64,000 nucleotides of DNA from the NCBI GenBank assembly GCA_900547125.1, contig URFU01000001.1, positions 1-64,000 on the forward strand. The letters are read 5' to 3'. Each line of letters begins with the position of its first letter. Position 1 is the first letter of the stretch. The translations under genes were made by a program, and so were the position numbers. A model generated the notes under the pieces. The model was not told where the DNA came from. It searched no databases and saw only the letters and a program-made list of their open reading frames with translations. This stretch comes from an uncultured Collinsella sp. (lineage in GTDB: Bacteria > Actinomycetota > Coriobacteriia > Coriobacteriales > Coriobacteriaceae). Below are positions 35,512 to 43,490 of this stretch, piece after piece.

Positions 35512-37206
35512 CTATTTGGCCAGCTCCTGAACGATCCAGTCAATTGCGCCTTCGGGATCGTTGGTAAGGTCGATATACTCCTTGCCCCTTGTGGTGAGCA
35601 GTTTAATTCCAAGGCGATCGGTATCGGCCTTCATAGCGTCATAGTACATGCGTGCCTGGGGTGCCAGAACAATCACGTTGTACTGATCCATCGTCTCATA
35701 GTGGCTTCCGTACGCACCGGACTGAGAAACCAGATCGATACCCTTAGCAGCGGCACCTTCGCGAAGAGCATTTGCCAAGAGAGTCGAAGTGCCAGCACCC
35801 TGGCAAAGCACAAGCACGCGGATCTGCTCCGCCTTGTCCTTTACCGCCTCGAGAGCTTTTGCGACATTTTCCTGTGCGGCAATAGCATCTGCATCCGAGG
35901 TTCCTGCAGTCTCCTTTGCAGACTCTTCCAAACAAAGCTGATGGTCATACGCCTTGCAGAACGGATAGTAAATCACAAAGTCAACGACCAACAGCACTGC
36001 CATCAATACGAGAGAACGCAGATCGAGACCCGTGGTGAGGAATGCACCGATTGGGCCGGGAAGCGCCCACGGCATGGTATACATGGGGGCGTTCATTCCA
36101 ATGACGTCAATGAAAAATTTACCGATAATGGCGTTGACCATAGGAGCCACTAGGAAGGGCACGAACATATAGGGATTGAGAACAATCGGCATACCGAAGA
36201 TAACGGGCTCGTTAACTCCAAAAATCACCGGGATAATCGATGCCTTGCCCATGGCTTTAAGCTGCTTGGAGCGCATAAACATGATCAGGATAATAGGAAC
36301 GATGAACGTGCAGCCAGAACCGCCCAGACCGCCGATGAAGCTTGTAAAGTCCTGCGTGAGAGCAATTGACGGGTGTCCACCTGCTTGGAAAACCTCAAGA
36401 TTGGTAACGGTATTGCCGTAGAGCGCAGCATTGATCGGACTCATGACAACCGAAGCACCGTGGATACCCATAAATTGGAAAAGCGCGACCGCGCCTTCGA
36501 TAAGCGCCATGCCAGGATAGGTATCGACCGCGGAGAACAGCGGCGAGATGAGAGCGGATACCAAATTGGCGAACGGCACAGCAAGCAGCTTGCGGCTCGC
36601 AAGATCGATAAAAGCGCACGCAAGGATCGAAAACCCAAATGCAAAGATATCGCGAAAACTCTGCGCAATAGAGCCAGGGACCTCTTTGGGAAGCTTGATC
36701 GTCACATTATGGCTAATGCACACCTTATAGATATTAACGGTCAAGAATGCGGCTACGAACGCAGCGAGAAAACCCTTGGTTCCCATATAGCCGGTTTCAA
36801 AAACAGATGTATCTGCTCCGACAATCGAGACAACATCGTTCGTCACCGATAGCAAGAGCATGCCGCACATGGCACAAACCATGCACGAGGTGGGGTTGAG
36901 AGATTTACCCGAAGGCATGCGACGGTTCATCGACATGGCAAGTGAGCTCGCCGTGGTGCCGGCCACCATAATGCCAAGAAGTCCCATGGTATATGCATAG
37001 ATTTTATTGAAGAAATCCAGCACCTCAGACGGAAGCGTGATGCCTACATAGGCAGGGAGCGTCGAAAGAAGAAGGAACAGGCTCGAGAACAGCACAATTG
37101 GCATATTCGAGAGAAAGCCATCCTTAATCGCCACCAGATAAATGTTCCTCGAGATTTTGTCGAAGAGGGGCTGGTGTTTTTCAAGGAATTTGACGATAGC
37201 GTCCAT
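35512..37206 (-). CDS. PTS lactose-family IICB permease (fourth)
   Basis: 564 residues from the ATG at 37206 with AAAGGA upstream; the frame is open a little further without a ribosome site. IIC domain with GIHGASVVMSP and GVNEPVIFGMPIVLNP, the latter slightly different from the other three permeases. A shorter linker leads to a IIB domain with Cys in VLVLCQGAGTSTLLANAL. No glycosidase accompanies it. It is divergent from a DUF7916-like gene and a GntR regulator, so its sugar may differ. Confidence 0.9.
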   Translation of the reverse strand: MDAIVKFLEKHQPLFDKISRNIYLVAIKDGFLSNMPIVLFSSLFLLLSTLPAYVGITLPSEVLDFFNKIYAYTMGLLGIMVAGTTASSLAMSMNRRMPSGKSLNPTSCMVCAMCGMLLLSVTNDVVSIVGADTSVFETGYMGTKGFLAAFVAAFLTVNIYKVCISHNVTIKLPKEVPGSIAQSFRDIFAFGFSILACAFIDLASRKLLAVPFANLVSALISPLFSAVDTYPGMALIEGAVALFQFMGIHGASVVMSPINAALYGNTVTNLEVFQAGGHPSIALTQDFTSFIGGLGGSGCTFIVPIILIMFMRSKQLKAMGKASIIPVIFGVNEPVIFGMPIVLNPYMFVPFLVAPMVNAIIGKFFIDVIGMNAPMYTMPWALPGPIGAFLTTGLDLRSLVLMAVLLVVDFVIYYPFCKAYDHQLCLEESAKETAGTSDADAIAAQENVAKALEAVKDKAEQIRVLVLCQGAGTSTLLANALREGAAAKGIDLVSQSGAYGSHYETMDQYNVIVLAPQARMYYDAMKADTDRLGIKLLTTRGKEYIDLTNDPEGAIDWIVQELAK

Positions 37207-37274
37207 AACACATCCTTTCATGATTCCCGGGCACACAACGATTTATCCGGACTCAACCGTCGTCGTCCCCGTTT

Positions 37275-37298
37275 GTATCCACTTATGTAAGTGAATAC
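37275..37298. promoter_or_regulatory. 24-bp palindrome near the IICB start
   Basis: GTATCCACTTA-TG-TAAGTGAATAC, 10 of 11 pairs. Candidate operator for the GntR protein encoded at 38556. Confidence 0.5.
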
Positions 37299-37390
37299 GT
37301 TCTTGTGCGAAATGTAATATCATTTGCGCGATTTGTCATAACCAATTCTTTTTCCGCTTTGTCGATATGTCAAGAATTCAAATACTTATT

Positions 37391-37477
37391 CGGTGAACGG
37401 TAGTTGATTAATATAATGTTTTCCCAGCTAAAGGCTATTTTTTCCGAGCAATACAATAAGCTTGCAACCGTTCACCG
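37391..37477. promoter_or_regulatory. inverted pair of the ACCGTTCACCG motif
   Basis: CGGTGAACGGT (37391-37401) and ACCGTTCACCG (37467-37477) are perfect motif copies in opposite orientation, facing the two divergent genes. Confidence 0.45.
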
Positions 37478-37498
37478 ATTGGATATAACATATTGAAT

Positions 37499-37516
37499 AT
37501 ATTGTTGTAACAATAT
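37499..37516. promoter_or_regulatory. 18-bp palindrome before the DUF7916-like gene
   Basis: ATATTGTT-GT-AACAATAT, 46 bp before the ATG. Possible operator. Confidence 0.45.
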
Positions 37517-37562
37517 TAGAGACAATGTCACAAGCCTGTCGTTCTAGTCAAAGGAAGTAACA

Positions 37563-38483
37563 ATGCCCAAACGATTACTGAACATGTCCGCATCCGATTT
37601 TGCCGCCACGTCATCCATGGATCTAAAACAGGCAATTCTGGCTTCCGAGGGACGTACCATCATGGCGGAAAACGTACCCTCTTCCCAATTTCTCGGCGGC
37701 GTTACTAATGCAGAAATCGAACGTGCCGCAGGTGCCGACCTGCTTCTGTTTAACGCGCTCGATGTGTTCGATCCAGTTATTGCCGGTATTCCAGATGATC
37801 TCAATGAAAACCCGGTCACTTGGGTGAAGCGAGCATGCGGAAGGCCCATTGGCGTCAATCTGGAGCCAGTTGATAACGAGGCAGAGATGTCTGAATCCCG
37901 AACGGAAATCCCCATGGGTCGTCGCGTCTCTCCCAAGACCTTAGAAAAGGCTAACGAACTCGGATTTGATTTTATCTGCCTGACGGGCAACCCTGGAACC
38001 GGCGTCTCCAACGATGCAATCGCCCATTCGATTAAACTCTCCAAAGAGCATTTCAATGGCCTGGTCATAGCCGGAAAAATGCATGGAGCGGGCGTTGCGG
38101 AACCTGTCATGACGCTCGAAATTGCGCGCAAGTTTGTTGACCTCGGCGTCGATATCCTTCTCGTGCCAGCCCCCTACACCGTCCCTTGCTTCCAAGAAGC
38201 AGACCTGCGCGCCATCGTAGACTTTGTACGATCCCACAACGTAGGCAAGTCAATTGAAGAGAAGGTTCTCGTCATGGCGGCGAACGGGACGAGTCAAGAC
38301 TCCTGCGACAGCGAGACCATTAAGAAAATAGGCCTTGCAGCAAAAGCAGCCGGCGCTGACCTCCAACATATCGGGGACTCCATGAACGGTATTTGCCTGC
38401 CCCAGAATATCTTCACGCTCGGACAAGCCCTTCGTGGATACAGGCATCAGATCGTCATGCTGAGCCGCTCTGTGATACGTTAA
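37563..38483 (+). CDS. DUF7916-like TIM-barrel protein next to a PTS
   Basis: 306 residues, AAAGGAAG before the ATG. KRLLNMSASDF, SEGRTIMAENV and RPIGVNLEPVD resemble a family found beside lactose/cellobiose-type PTS genes and sometimes mis-annotated as a HAD or PEP-mutase relative; I recall it as DUF7916. The spacing of GADLLLFNALDVF, FICLTGNPGTGVS, VIAGKMHGAG, DILLVPAPYTVP and VLVMAANGTS fits successive beta/alpha units of a barrel. The reaction is unknown. The context suggests processing of the sugar phosphate imported by the fourth IICB. Confidence 0.7.
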   Translation: MPKRLLNMSASDFAATSSMDLKQAILASEGRTIMAENVPSSQFLGGVTNAEIERAAGADLLLFNALDVFDPVIAGIPDDLNENPVTWVKRACGRPIGVNLEPVDNEAEMSESRTEIPMGRRVSPKTLEKANELGFDFICLTGNPGTGVSNDAIAHSIKLSKEHFNGLVIAGKMHGAGVAEPVMTLEIARKFVDLGVDILLVPAPYTVPCFQEADLRAIVDFVRSHNVGKSIEEKVLVMAANGTSQDSCDSETIKKIGLAAKAAGADLQHIGDSMNGICLPQNIFTLGQALRGYRHQIVMLSRSVIR

Positions 38484-38555
38484 GGTTACCTTGCCCACGT
38501 TACATCCCGACTGAGGCAACCATCAGGTATAACCAACATGCAAACTGAGGCTCTA

Positions 38556-39275
38556 ATGCTCGATACACACGAAAAACGGCCACTCTATTTACAGCTCACC
38601 GACGCGCTGCTCAAGCAGATCGTCGATGAATATCAAGCAGACGATAAACTTCCAACAGAAATGGAACTCTGCGACGAATACGCCGTAAGCAGAACAACCG
38701 TCCGACTTGCCATGAGTGAGCTGGAGCGTCGTGGAAGTATCTATCGAATCCAAGGTAAGGGGTCGTTTGTTGCACCGAAACGCGTTAGCGAGCTCAATTC
38801 ACTTTTAGACTTTGACTTTGCAAGCCATTGCGATGGCGTTGATCCAGATGCCATTACCAAACATTTCGGCGGCCTCACATCAGGTCGTCCAATTTCCGTA
38901 ATGATGCTCCAACAATTTGGATGTCAAAGTCGCGACAAAATTCAGCGTCTTGAATTGACCTACGAACTTGAAGGCAGCTTCATAGGCGCTGATACGTTCT
39001 TCATTTCAAAGTCGCGCGTTCCAAATAACCAGTTAGATTTTCAGGCATTTAGCAGAATCATGGACGACTTGTCCAAGTCTATCCAATCTGTTAGGGAAAG
39101 CTATAGAGCACGTCAGCTTAGCGATTCCGAAGCCAGTAATTATGGTGTTGCAAAACTTCCGGTCATCGAACTGACTCATTATGCTTACGACTCCGGAGGC
39201 AAACTAATCTCAATTGTCTGCCGCACCGTCTTAACTGGGCGAATCCCTTATCAAAACTTTATTTTCAAGTCCTAA
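38556..39275 (+). CDS. GntR-family (HutC/UTRA) regulator
   Basis: 239 residues from the ATG at 38556 with GAGG five bases upstream; an ATG six codons earlier lacks one. N-terminal winged helix: [39 protein letters not shown] and [14 protein letters not shown]-terminal UTRA ligand domain from about residue 90, ending [14 protein letters not shown]. Likely senses a phosphosugar and controls this gene pair and the divergent IICB. Confidence 0.88.
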   Translation: MLDTHEKRPLYLQLTDALLKQIVDEYQADDKLPTEMELCDEYAVSRTTVRLAMSELERRGSIYRIQGKGSFVAPKRVSELNSLLDFDFASHCDGVDPDAITKHFGGLTSGRPISVMMLQQFGCQSRDKIQRLELTYELEGSFIGADTFFISKSRVPNNQLDFQAFSRIMDDLSKSIQSVRESYRARQLSDSEASNYGVAKLPVIELTHYAYDSGGKLISIVCRTVLTGRIPYQNFIFKS

Positions 39276-39285
39276 TGTTCTTTTT

Positions 39286-39354
39286 CTTTTGTCTCGATCT
39301 GTAACACGTAGCCGAGTTTTTAAGTCCTAACCGTTACAGATCGAGACAAACAAG
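39286..39354. repeat. GTCTC-GTAACA palindromic repeat, copy 6
   Basis: TTTGTCTCGATCTGTAACAC...CGTTACAGATCGAGACAAA; the GTCTCGATCTGTAAC arm is perfectly mirrored. Confidence 0.75.
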
Positions 39355-39368
39355 GTAGGCCCCGCCGA

Positions 39369-39431
39369 ATTGTCTCAATCTGTAACATCTGGTTGGTGGT
39401 TTCACCCCTACCTGTTACAGGTTGAGACGAT
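39369..39431. repeat. GTCTC-GTAACA palindromic repeat, copy 7
   Basis: ATTGTCTCAATCTGTAACA with CCTGTTACAGGTTGAGAC; a divergent loop (TCTGGTTGGTGGTTT). Paired with copy 6 at about 81 bp. Confidence 0.7.
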
Positions 39432-39547
39432 TTGATAGTGGAGTCCTTATTTGCGCGTCATATCGCGTAGCGCTGACGCGCTGGTTTCCACAATGACAGG
39501 AGGTAAAAGTCCTCCCGCATCACCCGTTGGCAATCCCGTAGCGATAA

Positions 39548-40312
39548 CTAGCAAATAACCTGCGTGTGTTCCTCGATGGCGGCACGATCCTCGGCGGCGA
39601 TGCCCGGCTCGCACACCACGGCGTCCAAATTGTCCAGGCGGCAGAAGGTGTAGAAGTCGCGCTTGCCGATCTTGCTGGAGTCGGCGATCAGATAGCGCGA
39701 GTCGGCCTTGCTAAAGGCGAGCTGCTGGATGCGGCCCTCTTCCATATTGGATGTAGACACGTCGCCGTCCAGAATGCCGTTGGCACCGATAAACGCCGCG
39801 TCGATGCCCAGCGCACGCAGGGTATCCTCGGCCGTTGGTCCCACAAAAGCGGCGGTGCGGCGACGGTACATGCCGCCCACCAGGCACAGGTCGCAGTCTT
39901 CGCGCGCCTCGAGCAGGTTAAACACCGAAAGCGAATTGGTCACAATGCGCAGGCGAAACGCCGGCAGCATCGAGGCCATCTGCTCAACCGTGGTGCCCGT
40001 GCCCAAAAAGATGGTCGAGCCTTCCTCGATAAGCTCCACAGAACGGCGCGCAATCTGCAACTTTTCCTCGGCATGCTTCGTGCGCTTTTCGCTGTGCGAA
40101 TACTCATGGCGCAGCATAGCGTGTGGACGGCCCTGCGCACTGCGGGCTCCGCCGTGCACGCGCTCGATCTCGCCCAGGCTCGCAAGCTCCTCAAGGTCAC
40201 GGCGGATCGTCATATCCGAGACACCTAACGCATCCGAAATCTCCTTGACCGAGACCGTTCCCTGTTCCTCGAGCAGCTGCCGAACCTTATCCTGTCGCTC
40301 CGCTTTAATCAC
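39548..40312 (-). CDS. DeoR-family regulator, LacR-like
   Basis: 254 residues from a GTG at 40312 with GAGGA seven bases upstream; the frame is open nine codons further. HTH segment TVSVKEISDALGVSDMTIRR followed by IERVHGGARS; sensor domain with FLGTGTTVEQMAS and LIADSSKIGKRDFY. This is the arrangement of LacR repressors that sense tagatose-6-phosphate. A TGTTC-type site in its own leader recurs before lacA and lacF, which makes it the best candidate regulator of those genes. A truncated duplicate lies at 35040-35350. galM is divergent from it. Confidence 0.88.
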   Translation of the reverse strand: MIKAERQDKVRQLLEEQGTVSVKEISDALGVSDMTIRRDLEELASLGEIERVHGGARSAQGRPHAMLRHEYSHSEKRTKHAEEKLQIARRSVELIEEGSTIFLGTGTTVEQMASMLPAFRLRIVTNSLSVFNLLEAREDCDLCLVGGMYRRRTAAFVGPTAEDTLRALGIDAAFIGANGILDGDVSTSNMEEGRIQQLAFSKADSRYLIADSSKIGKRDFYTFCRLDNLDAVVCEPGIAAEDRAAIEEHTQVIC

Positions 40313-40343
40313 GATGAGTCCTCGCTGTTCCACGCTCACGTCA

Positions 40344-40364
40344 ATTCAAACAATAACGAACAAA
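40344..40364 (-). promoter_or_regulatory. LacR-like operator in the regulator's own leader
   Basis: Minus strand TTTGTTCGTTATTGTTTGAA, aligned with sites at 16983 and 18836. Confidence 0.45.
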
Positions 40365-40517
40365 TTGTATCAGACTCGCGCGCGTCAGAAATGAACGCCC
40401 GCACAGCTCCAATCATCACTTTTTTGAGAAAAATACCCCCTGCTTTAGTGGGGTGTAGTGATAATCTCGCCTGTTCGCGCTACAGTTTGTCCGAAATACC
40501 TCGATGTTAGGAACCAA

Positions 40518-41570
40518 ATGATCACTTCCGAGCTTTTCGGCACCGCGCCGTGCGGTACCCCCGTTCATTGTTACACCCTCAACGGGCCCGAGATCTGCGT
40601 TCGCATTATGGACTATGGCGCCACCGTGTTGGGCATCGACGTGCCCGACATCCCCGGCAACGCGCGCGATGTGGTGCTGGGCTTCGATAAGCTCGAGGAT
40701 TACTTTGACAACCCCGCCTGCTTTGGCGCGACCATCGGACCTGTGGCCAACCGCACTGCAGGTGCCACGATCACCATCGCCGGCACGGACTGGCATATGC
40801 CCGCCAACGAGGGCACCAACAACCTGCACAGCGATCTTGAGCATGGTCTGCACAAGCGCGTATGGGACGTTGAGCTCGACGAGGTCCACAATGCCGTGCG
40901 CATGACCACCTCGCTTGAGGACGGTGAGCTGGGCCTTCCCGGCAACCGCACCTTTACGGCCGTGTTTACCGTGACGCGCACCGGCTGCTTCCGTATCGAA
41001 TATGGCTGTGAGAGCGACCGCGCCACGTACGTGTCCATGACCAACCACACGTACTTTAACCTTGCCGGTCACAACGCCGGCATGGACTGTGAGCACTTCT
41101 TTGTTGCTAACGCTGCCCACTACCTGCCCATCAACGAGCAGAATATCCCCACCGGAGAGATCGCTCCGGTCGAGGGCACGCCGTTTGACTTCCGTGAGCT
41201 GCGCCCCGTCGCGCCCGGCATGGAAGCCGACGACCCGCAGATTAAGCAGGCCCGTGGCTACGACCACTGCCTGTGCATCGATGACTATCAATACGGTCGC
41301 AACCTGCGCCGCGCCCTGCATGTCGAGGAGATGTGGACCGGCCGCGAGCTGGACTACTACACCACCGCCCCGGGCGTGCAGCTCTACACTGGCAATTGGC
41401 TGGGCGACGAGCACGCCAAGGACGATGCCAACTATAGCTGGGGCGCCGGCTTTGCCCTCGAGGCAGAGATGTACCCCGACACGCCGCACCAGCCGCTGTT
41501 CCCGCAGGGCATTGTGGGCCCCGGTCATCCCTACAGCAATGTGATCGAATACCACTTTATGAGGCACTAG
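40518..41570 (+). CDS. galM: aldose 1-epimerase (galactose mutarotase)
   Basis: 350 residues from the ATG at 40518 with AGGAA upstream. It interconverts alpha and beta galactose so GalK can use the sugar released by beta-galactosidases. Motifs: DYGATVLGIDVPD, NHTYFNLAGH with the catalytic His, GTPFDFRELRPV, and the catalytic Glu in ALEAEMYPDTPHQP. Monocistronic with its own terminator. Confidence 0.93.
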   Translation: MITSELFGTAPCGTPVHCYTLNGPEICVRIMDYGATVLGIDVPDIPGNARDVVLGFDKLEDYFDNPACFGATIGPVANRTAGATITIAGTDWHMPANEGTNNLHSDLEHGLHKRVWDVELDEVHNAVRMTTSLEDGELGLPGNRTFTAVFTVTRTGCFRIEYGCESDRATYVSMTNHTYFNLAGHNAGMDCEHFFVANAAHYLPINEQNIPTGEIAPVEGTPFDFRELRPVAPGMEADDPQIKQARGYDHCLCIDDYQYGRNLRRALHVEEMWTGRELDYYTTAPGVQLYTGNWLGDEHAKDDANYSWGAGFALEAEMYPDTPHQPLFPQGIVGPGHPYSNVIEYHFMRH

Positions 41571-41597
41571 GCCCACAACGCGACATATTGCACAGCA

Positions 41598-41632
41598 ACG
41601 CCCGCCGGCACCACCGCCGACGGGCGTTTTTT
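41598..41632 (+). terminator. terminator of galM
   Basis: ACGCCCG/CGGGCGT outer stem over a CCGGC/GCCG inner stem, followed by TTTTTTC. Nearly the same as the galKT terminator. Confidence 0.85.
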
Positions 41633-41683
41633 CATCTTTTGGGCTCAATTTCGCTGAGACTGTATGAGTGACATATCAAAACT

Positions 41684-41823
41684 ATGCCCATTTACTACGT
41701 TTAGCCCGGGATGCTCGACCATGCACCGGTTTTTGCTAAATTCGCGAGCCGCCTACCTGCGGTTTTGTTTTTCTCAAATTCGACATGCTCGGCGATAGCC
41801 GATCAAACGTAGTAAATGGGCAT
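41684..41823. repeat. large palindromic intergenic element
   Basis: Perfect 19-bp arms ATGCCCATTTACTACGTTT (41684-41702) and its complement (41805-41823). The interior holds ACCTGCGGTTTTG (41754) and CATGCTCGGC, echoing the element at 350-470. Confidence 0.6.
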
Positions 41824-41896
41824 TGTTTTTGACAGGCAGCATCGCACGCGTCCCTCGCAAGGGCAAAATGATTCGTTTTTCTCCGTCCCCAAGGGA

Positions 41897-42379
41897 TCAG
41901 TTGAACAGATTGCCGATGGGGTCGGGGTTGGAGCTGGGGAGGTAGCGGATCTCCAGCTCTACTCCGAGCTTTTGCAGTTCTCTGAGAGCAGCGACATCTG
42001 CGTCGTCTACGGCAACTGCGGGCGTTGCAGGACGCTTGCCCTCCCCTGCCTGCATATGGCCAATGCTGATCTTGGTAATCGGCACACCACCCTTAACCAG
42101 CGCGAGTGCATCGGCGGGTGAGGCCACCATGATCAGAATCCATTGACGCGGCGTTGCGGTATGGATGATGTCGATGGTCCTTTGCACCGAGAAAAACCGT
42201 GTCCACACGCCCTCGGGCGCCGCGACCCTCATAGGCGCCCATTGGCGCGAATCCGCCGCAATCTCGTCGTTAACGATCAGGACAAGATTGGAACCAATCG
42301 CCTCGTTCCACAGCTCAACGTCTTGCCCGTAAATAAACCGGTCATCGATACGTGTAAGAAGGATCCTGGGTTGAGCCAT
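41897..42379 (-). CDS. orphan mannose-family PTS IIB with Tyr replacing the active-site His
   Basis: 160 residues from the ATG at 42379. Clearly homologous along its length to the IIB at 51633 (ILLTRIDDRF, ALVKGGVPITKISIGHMQAGEGKR). The phosphoryl-accepting His in RIDNRLVHGQV (His17 there) is Tyr17 here (FIYGQ, codon TAC). The following Val is Asp. It therefore cannot carry phosphate by the known mechanism. No other PTS gene is adjacent. The frame is intact, so it may be a kept regulatory or sugar-binding paralogue rather than debris. The ribosome site is poor. Confidence 0.85.
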   Translation of the reverse strand: MAQPRILLTRIDDRFIYGQDVELWNEAIGSNLVLIVNDEIAADSRQWAPMRVAAPEGVWTRFFSVQRTIDIIHTATPRQWILIMVASPADALALVKGGVPITKISIGHMQAGEGKRPATPAVAVDDADVAALRELQKLGVELEIRYLPSSNPDPIGNLFN

Positions 42380-42536
42380 GGCAGCCCCATTCTGTTTGAG
42401 ACCCATAAGAGCAAGACTTCGCGTTTCCAATATTAGTGCATTTAAAGTGAGAAAAGCCGTCAGAACACTTGCGCGGATGTGCGATGTCCCGTATCATAGA
42501 CAGCCGTTGACGCCTCAGTTGCGTCATCACATGGCC

Positions 42537-42612
42537 GCCAGCGTAGCTCAGTTGGTAGAGCACCGCTCTCGTAAAGCGGGGGTCACCGGTTCGAGCCCGG
42601 TCGCTGGCTCCA
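42537..42612 (+). tRNA. tRNA-Thr (anticodon CGT)
   Basis: A full cloverleaf of 73 nt plus encoded CCA. Acceptor GCCAGCG pairs with CGCTGGC; D arm GCTC-AGTTGGTA-GAGC; anticodon stem CCGCT/AGCGG with loop CTCGTAA; T arm ACCGG-TTCGAGC-CCGGT. Anticodon CGU reads ACG. Confidence 0.97.
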
Positions 42613-42623
42613 TTGCACAAGAT

Positions 42624-42646
42624 AGCCGCCCTCGGGCGGCTTTTTT
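42624..42646 (+). terminator. terminator of the tRNA gene
   Basis: AGCCGCCC-TCG-GGCGGCT followed by TTTTT. Confidence 0.85.
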
Positions 42647-42819
42647 GTTGCTGATTTCGGGCGCGCTTCCGCCAATCCAAGCACAACGCCGCCGGAAACT
42701 CTCCTACTCAACAAAAGCCCCGCCAACCGCAATCCCCAAGGGAACCGCGATTAACGGGGCTCAAGCGCGCTCCTCAATGGAATCACGTCATCAGACGAGC
42801 AGCTCAGCCGAGCAGTGCG

Positions 42820-43293
42820 TTACTCCTCCCAGTAAGCGTCTGCAAGCAGCTTAAAGCAGATCTTCTTGACCGGCTGTGCGCCATCGCCCGGGAACTCGAG
42901 CGTGGGCATGTGAGGCTCGCCGGCAACAAACAGCGCGAACTTGTCGTCGGCAAGATCGCCGGCGATCGAAGCGTCGGAATCGACCAGATCGTAGTCGTCC
43001 TTCTCGTCAAACTCCTGAACCAGCGTCAGGCTGCCCGTGGCAACCTTAAAGGCCTCGCGACCCTCGACGTCGATCTGCAGGTCGTGATAGCGCTGATGCG
43101 TCTCATAGTGAGCCTCGGCTTCGGGACGCGTCGTGGGAGCCATGACGTTCGCAAAGACCTTGTCGCCCAGAATCGGATGGCTGCCGACCTCGAGCTTCGC
43201 CGGATCGTTCTCCTCGAGCCAGTCGATCAGCACGTCGAGGCCCTTGAGCATTCCACGGTACTCCTCGATATCGCCCAATGCACCGTAAATCAT
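42820..43293 (-). CDS. YhcH/YjgK/YiaL family protein (DUF386)
   Basis: 157 residues, GAGAGGGGA before the ATG. The cupin-like fold is recognised by AHYETHQRYHDLQIDVEGRE and the ending VKKICFKLLADAYWEE. Family members include a sugar anomerase of sialic acid catabolism (NanQ). Next to nagA, agaS and lacC it probably acts on an amino sugar or sugar phosphate. It is the last gene of a minus-strand cluster. Confidence 0.88.
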   Translation of the reverse strand: MIYGALGDIEEYRGMLKGLDVLIDWLEENDPAKLEVGSHPILGDKVFANVMAPTTRPEAEAHYETHQRYHDLQIDVEGREAFKVATGSLTLVQEFDEKDDYDLVDSDASIAGDLADDKFALFVAGEPHMPTLEFPGDGAQPVKKICFKLLADAYWEE

Positions 43294-43325
43294 CTAAATC
43301 CCCTCTCGGATCGTTTCTTTGGCGG

Positions 43326-43458
43326 CTACTCGGCAAACGCATTACCGACGCTGTTGCCACCCACATGCGTCTCGACCAGGGTAAGGTCGGGATTGAACAC
43401 GACAACGTCGGCGTCGCGCCCCGACATAATGCTATCGCACTTGTCGTCGACATGAGCT
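43326..43458 (-). pseudogene. nagA 3'-end remnant
   Basis: The minus strand reads AHVDDKCDSIMSGRDADVVV through VETHVGGNSVGNAFAE and a stop. This matches the last roughly 43 residues of the NagA encoded at 46185-47354. No upstream part is present. It shows that a second nagA once stood between lacC and yhcH, or that the segment was copied. Confidence 0.7.
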
Positions 43459-43490
43459 AGCAACCGATGCCGGGGCCGCAGCACAAGCTC

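Noticed and set aside
23721..39431. The seven hairpin repeats as CRISPR or as rho-independent terminators.
   Set aside because: They are scattered over 16 kb, have no spacers of constant length, lack a T-run after the stem, and real terminators stand beside them.
40344..40364. Catabolite-response (cre) element for CcpA.
   Set aside because: It lacks the central CG of cre sites; the sites that do have a central CG are better explained as operators of the local LacI proteins.
42378..42854. A 158-codon plus-strand frame over the tRNA region (containing ASVAQLVEHRSRKA).
   Set aside because: That peptide is the well-known false translation of a tRNA gene; the cloverleaf is complete.
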